NCBI RefSeq assembly: GCF_001717465.1
Contig: NZ_CP017074.1
Coordinates: forward strand, 1,640,873 to 1,704,872
From: Luteimonas sp. JM171
Lineage (GTDB): Bacteria > Pseudomonadota > Gammaproteobacteria > Xanthomonadales > Xanthomonadaceae
Direction: 5' to 3'
Length of the DNA stretch: 64,000 bases
Part shown: positions 8,754 to 18,042 of the stretch, one piece after another
Layout of the letters: the number at the start of each line of letters is the position of its first letter
Position numbering within the stretch: position 1 is the first letter of the stretch
Program-made: the position numbers and the translations under genes
Notes under the pieces: model-generated
Databases searched by the model: none
Told to the model about the DNA's origin: nothing
Seen by the model: only the letters and a program-made list of their open reading frames with translations

Positions 8754-9569
8754 TCAGTGGCCGGGATCCAGGACCTGGTTGAGGAGCCGGGCCAGGCGCT
8801 GGCCGCCAATGACGATCTGCTTCTCGGCCACCGGGCGCCAATGGTCGACGTAATCCGAATTGATCTTGGTGCCGGGCTCCGTGACGCCCTGCTCAACGAC
8901 GATCTGGCAGGACTCTTCTGCCCAGCGTGCTGGCTGGGGTTCGAGCTCGGCGTCCCTGGGCAGTTCCGGCAGGTCGGCCAAATGCTGCTCTTCGCCCCCC
9001 TGCAGTCCGCGGAACAGGCCGCTGTCCCACAGCGCGTGCAGGTTAGTGCCGAAGCCGTTCCGGCTGCCGTCGCGCAGGTTGACCTGTGTACTGTTGCCAC
9101 CGCGGTCGTGCGCGTAGCCGGCATGCATCGGCTGGTGTACGTCGCCTACGAAGTGGACGACGAATTTCAGCGCCTGCAGGCGCTCCTGGCTGCTGCGGCT
9201 GCGGTCGCCCAGAATCGCGGCCTGGTCGTTGATCGCTTCGACCACGCAGTCGCTGCCATCCGGGCAGTCGCGCTCACGCTCGTAGCGGCAGGCGTTTTCG
9301 CCGATGTTCACGTAGTGCCAGCGCGCGCTGCGCCGGCCCAGGTCCGGATCGTGGGCGCGCAGTTCGTCGGCCCAGGTGGAGATGCCCGCCAGCGAGCGCT
9401 GGTCCGGGTCCTCCACCCCTTCCAGCAGCCTTTCGACTTCGGCCCGGGCGGCGGGGGTGAGCGCCGCTTCGGCGACGTGCCCCACCAGGCGGTGGCCGCG
9501 CGGGCCCCAGGCGTGGGCGGGGGAGGCAATCAGGAGCAGGAGGGCGGCGCCCAGCAGCAATTTTTTCAT
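8754..9569 (-). CDS. S1/P1-type zinc-dependent nuclease, secreted
   Basis: Exported nuclease of 271 residues. The signal peptide [20 protein letters not shown] is followed by WGPRGH; in this family the N-terminal Trp of the mature protein and the His ligate the trinuclear zinc cluster. Other ligand motifs are [14 protein letters not shown] and [21 protein letters not shown], with the C-terminal HALWDSGLF. Family enzymes cleave single-stranded DNA and RNA and often remove 3' phosphates, which suits phosphate scavenging. The start at 9569 is fixed by the signal peptide. Probably its own transcript. Confidence 0.9.
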   Translation of the reverse strand: MKKLLLGAALLLLIASPAHAWGPRGHRLVGHVAEAALTPAARAEVERLLEGVEDPDQRSLAGISTWADELRAHDPDLGRRSARWHYVNIGENACRYERERDCPDGSDCVVEAINDQAAILGDRSRSSQERLQALKFVVHFVGDVHQPMHAGYAHDRGGNSTQVNLRDGSRNGFGTNLHALWDSGLFRGLQGGEEQHLADLPELPRDAELEPQPARWAEESCQIVVEQGVTEPGTKINSDYVDHWRPVAEKQIVIGGQRLARLLNQVLDPGH

Positions 9570-9594
9570 GGGCGCGATTCTACCGGCCCCGGAT

Positions 9595-9630
9595 GATGCG
9601 CGCGCCGCGGTGCCGGCGGCGGCGCGCATC
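9595..9630 (-). other. GC-rich imperfect hairpin between ompW and the nuclease gene
   Basis: GATGCGCGC and GCGCGCATC pair around a nearly self-complementary CG-rich centre in the gap after the ompW stop. There is no clear T tract, so it could be a terminator-like block or simply a stable GC hairpin. Confidence 0.3.
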
Positions 9631-9650
9631 GGGCGCACGGCCCGGGAGGG

Positions 9651-10271
9651 TCAGAACTTCAGTACGTACGCGGCGCCGTACACCAGCGGATCGATGTTGG
9701 CGGTGCCCAGTTTCACGCCGTCCACCTTGACGTCGCTCTCGATGTCCATCCAGCGCACGTCCACGCGGATCGCGCCGCGGTCGCCCACGTCGAAGTCGAT
9801 GCCGGCGTGCGCCGCCACGCCCCAGGAATCACCCAGTTCCAGATCGGCGCCTTCCAGCGCGCCGGTGGTGCCTTCGCTGAAGAAGGTGGTGTAGTTCACG
9901 CCCACGCCCAGCAGCGGCCGGACCCGGCCGTCCCGGTTGAAGTGGTACTGCAGGCTCACGGTCGGGGGCAGGTGCTTGGTGCTGCCGACCTTGCCCAAGC
10001 CGTCGATGTTGATGTCGTGGCTGAACGGCGTGGCGGCCAGCACTTCCAGGCCCAGTCCGTCGGCGATGAAGTATTCGAAAGCGATGGTCGGGCGGACGCT
10101 GTCGCCGATGTCCAGGTCCATGGTGCCGCCGGCCAGCGAGCCGTTGTCGCTCTTGGGGGCGACCTGGTGGGCGCCGATGGCCAGGGTCCAGTCGCCGGCC
10201 GACTGGGCGGCGGCGGGCAGGGCGAAGCAGGCCGCGGCAACGGCGAGGAGGGTGGGGGAGAGCAGTTTCAT
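9651..10271 (-). CDS. ompW: OmpW family outer-membrane protein
   Basis: Eight-stranded outer-membrane beta-barrel of 206 residues. The signal peptide (MKLLSPTLLAVAAACFALPAAAQ) is preceded by a good AGGAA ribosome-binding site. OmpW marks are W(T)LAIGAHQVAPKSDNG, the strand LGLEVLAATPFSHDI, KHLPPTVSLQYHF and RPLLGVGVNYTTFF, ending in the terminal aromatic YVLKF used for barrel insertion. OmpW proteins form hydrophobic channels and in enterobacteria respond to oxygen and redox state. A possible FNR-type dyad lies 63 bp upstream. Confidence 0.95.
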   Translation of the reverse strand: MKLLSPTLLAVAAACFALPAAAQSAGDWTLAIGAHQVAPKSDNGSLAGGTMDLDIGDSVRPTIAFEYFIADGLGLEVLAATPFSHDINIDGLGKVGSTKHLPPTVSLQYHFNRDGRVRPLLGVGVNYTTFFSEGTTGALEGADLELGDSWGVAAHAGIDFDVGDRGAIRVDVRWMDIESDVKVDGVKLGTANIDPLVYGAAYVLKF

Positions 10272-10333
10272 GTGGTTCCTTTTTGGCGGTTGAAACATCC
10301 CTGCCAATGTCCTGTTTCCGGCACGCTCTGTCG

Positions 10334-10347
10334 TTGATCGGGGTCAA
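10334..10347. promoter_or_regulatory. FNR-like dyad between ompW and gap
   Basis: TTGAT-CGGG-GTCAA matches the FNR consensus TTGAT-N4-ATCAA at 9 of 10 defined positions. It lies between the divergent ompW and gap genes, 63 bp upstream of the ompW ATG. Only the sequence match and the known FNR control of ompW in enterobacteria support it. Confidence 0.4.
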
Positions 10348-10376
10348 GGCGGGGACGGGCCGCGGGTGTGTACAGC

Positions 10377-10385
10377 TGCTAAAAT
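10377..10385 (+). promoter_or_regulatory. gap: extended -10 promoter of gap
   Basis: TGC-TAAAAT is a good extended -10 element 62 bp upstream of the gap ATG. No convincing -35 box is seen, which is usual for extended -10 promoters. Confidence 0.45.
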
Positions 10386-10387
10386 GA

Positions 10388-11449
<1,062 letters not shown>

Positions 11450-11473
11450 CAGGCCCAGCAATACGCTGCTTCC

Positions 11474-11504
11474 GAAGCCCCGCCATGAGCGGGGCTTCTT
11501 TTTT
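11474..11504 (+). terminator. intrinsic terminator after gap
   Basis: A perfect 10-bp stem GAAGCCCCGC / GCGGGGCTTC with a 5-nt loop is followed directly by TTTTTT. It ends the gap transcript 25 bp after the stop codon. Confidence 0.95.
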
Positions 11505-11549
11505 GGTTGCCGGGTTGCTCCTTCGCCTTGTTGAGCGGTGAGCTGAGGG

Positions 11550-11655
11550 GCCCCGCCGTGGCCGGGAGGCCTTTTCGCTCCATGTCCCCCGGCCTCCGCT
11601 GCGCTCCGGCCTCCTCCTTTACTTACGCGAAAAGGCCTCCCAGCCACGGCGGGGC
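11550..11655. repeat. palindromic repeat element A: conserved 48-bp core with self-complementary arms
   Basis: The left arm (11550-11578) and the right arm (11627-11655) are inverted copies, 28 of 29 bases matching. They enclose a 48-bp core (11579-11626) that begins TCCATGTCCCCCGGCCT and ends CCTTTACTTAC. The same core occurs in inverted orientation in element B with 45 of 48 identities, but the arms there are unrelated in sequence. This 438-base stretch (11505-11942) between gap and pgk holds no gene that I can support. Unknown family; possibly a REP-like or MITE-like element. Confidence 0.8.
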
Positions 11656-11715
11656 TTGGCTTGCGGAAAGCGCGGGCCTCGCTTCGCTCGCGGCTCCTTG
11701 CCTACGAAAAATGGA

Positions 11716-11815
11716 GCGCCGGGTGGGGGCACTCTCCAGTCGTAAGTAAAGGAGGAGGCCGTAGCGAAGCGCAGGCCGGGGGACATGGAGACTGGAGGGT
11801 GCCCCCACCCGGCGC
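11716..11815. repeat. palindromic repeat element B, inverted relative to element A
   Basis: The left arm (11716-11741, GCGCCGGGTGGGGGC at its start) and the right arm (11790-11815) are inverted copies with 25 of 26 matches; the one mismatch still allows a G-U pair. The enclosed core (11742-11789) is the reverse complement of the element A core with three substitutions. Element B lies 128 bp upstream of pgk. Confidence 0.8.
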
Positions 11816-11942
11816 CCCGCGAACGGTTTGCTACTGCCGGGCAAGAGGCGGACAATGCGCGGCCTGTGGCGGGAGTCACGCGCCTGGGGCCGGGAACACC
11901 GGCCGACGCGTCGCCGAAACCCCTGATCGCGAGCAGAACACA

Positions 11943-13133
11943 ATGGCAATCCTGCGAATGACCGACCTCGACCTGTCCGGAAAGCGCGTGCTGATCCGGC
12001 AGGACCTCAACGTGCCGCTGGACAACGGCCGCATCACTTCCGACCAGCGCATCCTGGCTTCGCTGCCCACCATCCGGCGGGCGCTGGAGCAGGGCGCCGC
12101 GGTGATGGTGATGGCGCACCTGGGCCGGCCGGTGGAAGGCGAGTGGAGTGAGGAGTTTTCGCTCGGGCCGGTGGCGCGGCGGCTGTCGCTGCTGCTGGAG
12201 ACCGAGGTGCCGCTGGTGCGCGACTGGGTGGATGGCGTGGACGTCAAGCCCGGCGAGATCGTGCTGCTGGAAAACTGCCGGATGAACGTGGGCGAGAAGG
12301 CCGACGACCCGGCGCTGGCGAAGAAGTACGCCGCGCTGTGCGACGTGTTCGTGATGGATGCCTTCGGCAGCGCGCACCGCGCCCAGGCCTCCACCCATGG
12401 CGTCATCCTGCAGGCGAAGCAGGCCGCGGGCGGCCCGCTGCTGATGTCCGAGCTCGATGCGCTGGCCAAGGCGCTGGACGATCCCGAGCGCCCGCTGCTG
12501 GCGATCGTGGCCGGCAGCAAGGTCTCCTCCAAGCTGCAGCTGCTGACCAACCTGTGCGGCAAGGTCGACCAGCTGATCGTCGGCGGCGGCATCGCCAACA
12601 CCTTCATCGCCGCGTCCGGGCACCCGGTCGGCAAGTCGCTGCACGAGCCGGACCTGATCGACACCGCGCGCGAGATCATGGAGCGCGCCAGCGCCCAGCA
12701 CGCCGACATCCCGATCCCGAAGGACGTGGTGGTGGCGAAGGAGTTCGCCCCGGACGCCGAAGCGGTGGTGAAGCGGGTGGACGAGGTCGCCGACGACGAG
12801 ATGATCCTGGACATCGGCCCCAAGACCGCCAAGCGCTACGCCGAACTGGTGGGCCAGGCCGGTACCGTAGTGTGGAACGGGCCGGTGGGCGTGTTCGAGT
12901 TCGACGCCTTCGGCCGCGGCACCGAAACCGTCGCCCGCGCGATCGCCAAGTCGCACGCGTTCTCGATCGCAGGCGGCGGCGACACCCTGGCCGCGGTCGA
13001 CAAGTACGGCATCGCCGGCGACATCGGCTACATCTCCACCGGCGGCGGCGCGTTCCTGGCGTTCCTGGAAGGCAAGCAGATGCCGGCGGTGGCCGCGCTC
13101 AAGCAGCGCGCCGGCGAGCGCAAGGCGGCCTGA
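11943..13133 (+). CDS. pgk: phosphoglycerate kinase
   Basis: Converts 1,3-bisphosphoglycerate and ADP to 3-phosphoglycerate and ATP, cytoplasmic, 396 residues (usual length). Visible marks are the opening [26 protein letters not shown], the substrate loop [25 protein letters not shown], the hinge region [20 protein letters not shown], and the nucleotide loop [16 protein letters not shown] with the C-terminal [16 protein letters not shown]. The frame is open upstream through the repeat region, but [14 protein letters not shown] is the natural start. pyk follows after 57 bp on the same strand and is likely cotranscribed. Confidence 0.98.
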   Translation: MAILRMTDLDLSGKRVLIRQDLNVPLDNGRITSDQRILASLPTIRRALEQGAAVMVMAHLGRPVEGEWSEEFSLGPVARRLSLLLETEVPLVRDWVDGVDVKPGEIVLLENCRMNVGEKADDPALAKKYAALCDVFVMDAFGSAHRAQASTHGVILQAKQAAGGPLLMSELDALAKALDDPERPLLAIVAGSKVSSKLQLLTNLCGKVDQLIVGGGIANTFIAASGHPVGKSLHEPDLIDTAREIMERASAQHADIPIPKDVVVAKEFAPDAEAVVKRVDEVADDEMILDIGPKTAKRYAELVGQAGTVVWNGPVGVFEFDAFGRGTETVARAIAKSHAFSIAGGGDTLAAVDKYGIAGDIGYISTGGGAFLAFLEGKQMPAVAALKQRAGERKAA

Positions 13134-13190
13134 AGCCGCGATCGGGTCATCGCGCTGTGCTAGTTTCCCGGCCACGACGGGAGACTTGAA

Positions 13191-14657
13191 GTGACCGAAC
13201 ACCAGCGCCGCACCCGCATCCTCGCCACCCTCGGCCCGGCCAGCGATGGCCCGGGCGTGCTCGACGCCTTGCTCAAGGCAGGCGTGGACGCGGTGCGCCT
13301 CAACTTCTCGCACGGCAGCCGCGACGAGCACCGCGCGCGCGCCGCCGCAGTGCGCGAGGCGGCCAGCCGGATCGGCAAGGAGGTCGGGATCCTGGCCGAC
13401 CTGCCGGGGCCCAAGATCCGCATTGACCGCTTCCGCGATGGCCGCGTGGAGCTGCAGGCCGGTGAGCGCTTCGACCTGGTGGCCGACGGTTCGGTGGAGC
13501 TCGGCGACCAGTCCCAGGTGGGCGTCAGCTATGCGGGTCTGCCGCGCGACCTGTCCGCGGGCGACGTGCTGCTGCTTGACGATGGCATCGTGCAGCTGAA
13601 GGTGGAGGCCATCGACGGCGCGCGCATCCGCACCACGGTGATGAGCGACTGCGTGCTGTCCGACCGGAAGGGCCTGAACCGGCTCGGCGGCGGCCTGTCG
13701 CTGGGCGCGCTCACCGACGAGGATCGCGAGTGGATCGGGTTCGCGGCCGAACTGGGCGTGGATTTCATCGCCGTGTCGTTCTGCCGCAGCGCCGCCGACA
13801 TGGAGGAGGCCCGCGCGCTGGCCCGCGCAGCCGGCTCCGACGCCTCGCTGGTGTCCAAGATCGAGCGCGCCGAGGCGATCGCGAACCTTGCCGAGATCAT
13901 CGACGCCAGCGACGTGGTGATGGTGGCCCGCGGCGACCTGGGCGTGGAGATCGGCGATGCCGAGCTGCCGGGCCTGCAGAAGAAGATCATCCGCGAGTCC
14001 CTGGCCCGCAACCGGGTGGTGATCACTGCCACCCAGATGCTGCAGTCGATGGTGGAAAGCCCGATCCCAACCCGCGCCGAGGTGCTGGACGTGGCCAACT
14101 CGGTGATCGACGGCACCGATGCGGTGATGCTTTCGGCCGAAACTGCCGCCGGCCAGTATCCGGTGCGCGCGGTCGAGGCGATGGCGCGGGTGTGCGTGGG
14201 CGCCGAGCGCCAGTTCACCCACGACATCGATTTCGGCCCGGCCGGGCGCAACCTCGAGCGCGCCGATCAGGCCATCGCGATGGCCGCGATGTTCCTCAGC
14301 GAGCACATCGGCCTGCGCGCCATCGTCGCCATGACCGAATCCGGTGGCACCGCGCGCTACCTCTCGCGGTTCCGCGCCGCGCCGCCCATCTACGCGTTCT
14401 CACGCCACGCCGGCGCCCGCCGGCGCATGTCGCTGATGCGCGAGGTGTTCCCGATCGATTACGACAGCCGCGGCCAGACCCCGCGCGAGGCCGCGCGCGG
14501 CAGCGTGGGGCGGCTGGTGGAGGACGGCCTGCTTTCGCCCGGGGAGCGGATCGTGTTCACCAGCGGCGAGCACATGGAGACCCACGGTGCCACCAACACC
14601 CTGCGCCTGCTGCGGGTGGGTGAGGAAGGCCGCGCCGAGGGGCTGGGCGAACTCTAG
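13191..14657 (+). CDS. pyk: pyruvate kinase
   Basis: Last step of glycolysis, phosphoenolpyruvate plus ADP to pyruvate and ATP, 488 residues. The start is a GTG at 13191 with a GGGAGA ribosome-binding site. Domain A shows RRTRILATLGPAS and VRLNFSHGS (phosphate-binding Arg/Asn), then ADLPGPKIRI. The B domain follows, the catalytic Lys is in LVSKIERAEAI, and MVARGDLGVEIG and MLSAETAAGQYPVRAV are the Mg and substrate loops. The C-terminal allosteric domain (about residues 350-488) is complete. Confidence 0.97.
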   Translation: MTEHQRRTRILATLGPASDGPGVLDALLKAGVDAVRLNFSHGSRDEHRARAAAVREAASRIGKEVGILADLPGPKIRIDRFRDGRVELQAGERFDLVADGSVELGDQSQVGVSYAGLPRDLSAGDVLLLDDGIVQLKVEAIDGARIRTTVMSDCVLSDRKGLNRLGGGLSLGALTDEDREWIGFAAELGVDFIAVSFCRSAADMEEARALARAAGSDASLVSKIERAEAIANLAEIIDASDVVMVARGDLGVEIGDAELPGLQKKIIRESLARNRVVITATQMLQSMVESPIPTRAEVLDVANSVIDGTDAVMLSAETAAGQYPVRAVEAMARVCVGAERQFTHDIDFGPAGRNLERADQAIAMAAMFLSEHIGLRAIVAMTESGGTARYLSRFRAAPPIYAFSRHAGARRRMSLMREVFPIDYDSRGQTPREAARGSVGRLVEDGLLSPGERIVFTSGEHMETHGATNTLRLLRVGEEGRAEGLGEL

Positions 14658-14666
14658 CCCGCCGCG

Positions 14667-16919
14667 TCAGAAACCCCAGCGCAGCTTCACCAGCACCTGC
14701 TCGGCGTCGCGCAGCTCGCCGATGTCGCCGAACAGGTCGCCCAGGCCGCGGTAATCGCCGCGCTGCTGCAGCGCCTGCGCCTGGCCGCCGCGGCCGTAGA
14801 CCACGTACAGATCGCGCTGCTGGCCGAATTCGTAGCGGTAGCGCAGCTGCAGGCCGAAACTGTTGACGGTGAAGGGCGCGACCTCGTCGCCGCTTTCCAC
14901 CAGGCGGCCGCCGGCGCCGATCCGGTACGCCGTGGGATCTCGGGTTTCGATGCCGATCCACTGCGCCTTAAGCCGCAGCTCGTGGCGGGTGAAGGGATAC
15001 CAGCCCAGGTCCACGTCCAGCCGCATCTGCCGGCGCCGATGGCTGGTGAACAGCGTGCCTTCCTCCCACAGCAGCCAGTCCTGCGACCACAGCGGGGAGG
15101 CCAGCAGGCGCAGGTCCAGGTCATCGCGCGGGAACCAGTGCACGGTGGCTTCCGGCTGGATGGCATAGCCGTCGTTGCCTTCCTGCAGCAAGGCGCCGCC
15201 CAGCCGCCAGGTCCAGTTGCCCACCCGCGGGCGCTCGTAATGCTGCTGCAGCGACTGCAGGCGGGCTTCCTGCACAACCACGCCGTTGCCGCGCGAGACC
15301 AGGTCGTCGTAGCCCTCCCAGCTGTACACCAGGCTCCCCTGCCAGGAGGCGCCGCTGCGGGTGCGCAGGTCGTGGCTGAGCTCGAGTTCGGGCGGCAGGC
15401 GCTGGCCGCTGTCGTTCCGGTGCAGCAGGGGCTCGATCTCCCAGGTGAGGCTGCGCCGCCAGTCGCCGTCGTCGAAATCCGTTACCCGCCACAGGCTGCT
15501 CCAAGAGAGCGCGTTGTAGCTGCCGCGCCGCTGGTAGCCGGCGTCGTTGAAATCCAGCCCGCGGCCGAAGTGCACCAGTTCCAGCGCGTGCTCGAACCGC
15601 GCCTCCGGACTGAACGCGGCCGTCACCCAGACGCCCGTCCCGCGCTGGCTGGCGCCGGGCGCGCGGATCGAGCTGGCCAGCACCTGGCCGCTCACCAGCC
15701 AGCGCGGGTCCGGGCGCCAGGTTGCATCCACCGCCTGCACGTTGGCGCGCCGGTCCAGCCAGGGGCGGTCGGCCCACGTGCCCAGCCAGCCCAGGCTCAG
15801 CGCGCCCAGCTCGCGCTGCAGGCGCTGGACGAAGAATGCGCGGCCCAGGTCATCGGCGTGGTCGGATTCCAGCACCGCCATGGTCCCGTAATCAAAGCCC
15901 GCCGCGCTGCCGTTGAGCTTGAGTGCCACGTCGATGTCGCTGGCGCGTCCATCGTGGTCGCTGGCGCCGCCGAACCGGCGCGTGTACACCAGCCGCCCGC
16001 TGTCGGGCGTGCGCAGGTCGAACACGCCCTGGTTCTCGGTGAAGAACGGCCGCTTGTCGGAGAAAAACACCTCGACTGCTTCGAAGTCGACCACCAGGTC
16101 GTCGGCCTCGACCTGGCCGAAATCCGGGTTCAGCGCCGCGCTCAACTGGAAGTGTCCCGACGGCTTCCAGAACACGTCCACGCCGGCACGCCCGTCGTTG
16201 CCGCCGCTGACCAGGTCGTGCTGCATGGACACGTACGGCACTACCGAGAGCCAGCCGCGCGGCGGATATGCTTCGACGTCGACGCGCTGGAATTCCGACA
16301 GGTAGCGCGGGCGGGTGTAGCTCACCGGCCCCGAGGCGCTGCGCTCGCCGCGGCTGGCCAGCACGCGGTCGAAGTTGACGCCGATGGTGCGGGTGGGCCC
16401 GTCGGCCGCGCGCATGGCGGCCACGCTCCACGGGATCAGCATCTCCACCGACCAGTGGTCAACGTCCTCATGCACGGCGTATTCCCACACGCCGTCCCAG
16501 TCCGCGTTGTAGCTGCTCTCGTTGCTGATCACCTCGTCGGCGATGGCGTTGCCAAGGGTGACCATGAAGTTGTAGCCGAGCCGCCCGTCGCCATCGAAGT
16601 CCACCGAGAAGTTCACCCGGTCCGCGTCGACGTTGGCATCGCGGCCGGCGCGCGGCTTCAGGCGCGGCACGTCACGCGGCTGGTGGGCAATGATCGCCAC
16701 GGCCAGGCCCTCGGGCAGTGAGCGCAACAGGGCGCGGGTCGGATGGGTCGCCGGATCCAGCGTGTAGGGCGACGTGACGCGGAAATCGTCGAACACCTGT
16801 GCTTCGCGCCACAGCGGCTCATCCGGGATGCCGTCCAGCCGCAGCCCTTCGGCAGCACCGGCGGAGGCGGTGGCCAGCGACAGGCAGGCGGCGGCGAGAC
16901 AGCGTGGGGACAGCGGCAT
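14667..16919 (-). CDS. DUF5916 / carbohydrate-binding family 9-like outer-membrane protein
   Basis: Exported protein of 750 residues. A signal peptide (to about residue 22, ATASAGAAEG) leads into a CBM9-like sandwich: DGIPDEPLWREAQVFDDF, then VNFSVDFDGDGRLGYNF and the family segments PFFTENQGVFDL and LVYTRRFGG. The C-terminal 450 residues are alternating amphipathic strands ending KLRWGF, as in an outer-membrane barrel. This is the DUF5916 architecture, widespread in Lysobacterales and Bacteroidota. Its function is not established; sugar or peptide handling at the surface is possible. It is inserted antisense between pyk and fba. Confidence 0.8.
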   Translation of the reverse strand: MPLSPRCLAAACLSLATASAGAAEGLRLDGIPDEPLWREAQVFDDFRVTSPYTLDPATHPTRALLRSLPEGLAVAIIAHQPRDVPRLKPRAGRDANVDADRVNFSVDFDGDGRLGYNFMVTLGNAIADEVISNESSYNADWDGVWEYAVHEDVDHWSVEMLIPWSVAAMRAADGPTRTIGVNFDRVLASRGERSASGPVSYTRPRYLSEFQRVDVEAYPPRGWLSVVPYVSMQHDLVSGGNDGRAGVDVFWKPSGHFQLSAALNPDFGQVEADDLVVDFEAVEVFFSDKRPFFTENQGVFDLRTPDSGRLVYTRRFGGASDHDGRASDIDVALKLNGSAAGFDYGTMAVLESDHADDLGRAFFVQRLQRELGALSLGWLGTWADRPWLDRRANVQAVDATWRPDPRWLVSGQVLASSIRAPGASQRGTGVWVTAAFSPEARFEHALELVHFGRGLDFNDAGYQRRGSYNALSWSSLWRVTDFDDGDWRRSLTWEIEPLLHRNDSGQRLPPELELSHDLRTRSGASWQGSLVYSWEGYDDLVSRGNGVVVQEARLQSLQQHYERPRVGNWTWRLGGALLQEGNDGYAIQPEATVHWFPRDDLDLRLLASPLWSQDWLLWEEGTLFTSHRRRQMRLDVDLGWYPFTRHELRLKAQWIGIETRDPTAYRIGAGGRLVESGDEVAPFTVNSFGLQLRYRYEFGQQRDLYVVYGRGGQAQALQQRGDYRGLGDLFGDIGELRDAEQVLVKLRWGF

Positions 16920-17001
16920 CAGGGGTCCGGCACGCGGCCGGGGGAAGGGCGCGGCGCAGGACTATACTGGCAGGCCTCCTGCGGCGAACCACCTGGAAGT
17001 C

Positions 17002-18012
17002 ATGAGCATCGAAGATCTGGCACACACTGCACAGGCCCTGGTGGCCGCCGGCAAGGGCATCATCGCCATCGACGAATCCCCGGACACCATCGGCAAGCGC
17101 TTCGGCGCCGTGGGGGTCGCCCACAGCGAATCCAACCGCCGCGCATGGCGCGAACTGCTGCTGACCACGCCCGGCCTTGGCGAGTACATCAGCGGCGCGA
17201 TCCTCCAGGACGAGACCATCCGCCAGTCCACTGCCGCCGGTGTCCCGTTCGCAAAGGTGATGGACGATGCCGGCATCATCCCGGGCATCAAGGTCGATGC
17301 GGGGACCCATCCGCTGGCCGGCTTCCCGGGCGAAGTGGTCACCGAAGGGCTGGACGGCCTGCGCGGCCGGCTGAAGGAGTACTACCGCCTGGGTGCACGC
17401 TTCGCCAAGTGGCGCGCGCTGATCCACATCGGCGAGGACACGCCGTCGGGCACCTGCATCGAGGCCAATGCCCACGCGCTGGCGCGCTATGCCGCGCTGT
17501 GCCAGGAGCAGGGCCTGGTGCCGATCGTGGAGCCGGAAGTGCTGATGGAAGGCGATCACGACATCGAGGCCTGCTACGAGGTCACCGAAGTCACCCTGCG
17601 CGGCGTGTTCGACGCGCTGTACAACCAGCAGGTGATGTACGAGGGGGTGATCCTGAAGGCGTCGATGGTGCTGCCGGGCAGCCGCTGCGCCGAGCAGGCG
17701 GAGGTGGACGAGGTGGCCGAGGCCACGCTGATGTGCCTGAAGTCCGCGGTGCCGGCGATCATCCCCGGCATCGTGTTCCTTTCCGGCGGGCAGTCCGACG
17801 AGGATGCCACCGCCCACCTGGATGCGATGAACCGCCTGCGCCCGCACCCCTGGCCGCTCTCCTTCTCCTATGGCCGCGCCATGCAGCAGGCGGCGCTCAA
17901 GGCCTGGGCGAAGGATCCGTCAGGGAACGTCGCGAAAGCCCAGGAAATCGTCCTCGGCCGCGCTCGCGCCAACAGCCAGGCCGCCCTCGGGGAATGGGAC
18001 GGCCAGGGCTGA
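17002..18012 (+). CDS. class I fructose-bisphosphate aldolase
   Basis: Schiff-base aldolase of glycolysis and gluconeogenesis, 336 residues. Family marks are LVAAGKGIIAIDESPDTIGKRF near the N-terminus, FAKVMDDAGIIPGIKVD, FAKWRALIHIG, PIVEPEVLMEGDHDIE, and the lysine-bearing YEGVILKASMVLPG (about residue 215), which carries the Schiff-base Lys. The tail FLSGGQSDEDATAHL and PWPLSFSYGRAMQ is typical. The open frame extends upstream, but MSIEDLAHTAQAL is the natural start. A TATACT -10-like box lies at 16963-16968. Bacteria more often use the class II metal enzyme, so a class I enzyme next to gap-pgk-pyk is notable. Confidence 0.95.
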   Translation: MSIEDLAHTAQALVAAGKGIIAIDESPDTIGKRFGAVGVAHSESNRRAWRELLLTTPGLGEYISGAILQDETIRQSTAAGVPFAKVMDDAGIIPGIKVDAGTHPLAGFPGEVVTEGLDGLRGRLKEYYRLGARFAKWRALIHIGEDTPSGTCIEANAHALARYAALCQEQGLVPIVEPEVLMEGDHDIEACYEVTEVTLRGVFDALYNQQVMYEGVILKASMVLPGSRCAEQAEVDEVAEATLMCLKSAVPAIIPGIVFLSGGQSDEDATAHLDAMNRLRPHPWPLSFSYGRAMQQAALKAWAKDPSGNVAKAQEIVLGRARANSQAALGEWDGQG

Positions 18013-18042
18013 TCGGGCGCGCGTCAGGGGCGCAGCCCCGGC

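Noticed and set aside
11661..11942. N-terminal extension of pgk through the repeat elements
   Set aside because: The frame is open but reads the palindromic elements; the PGK family begins at the ATG at 11943.
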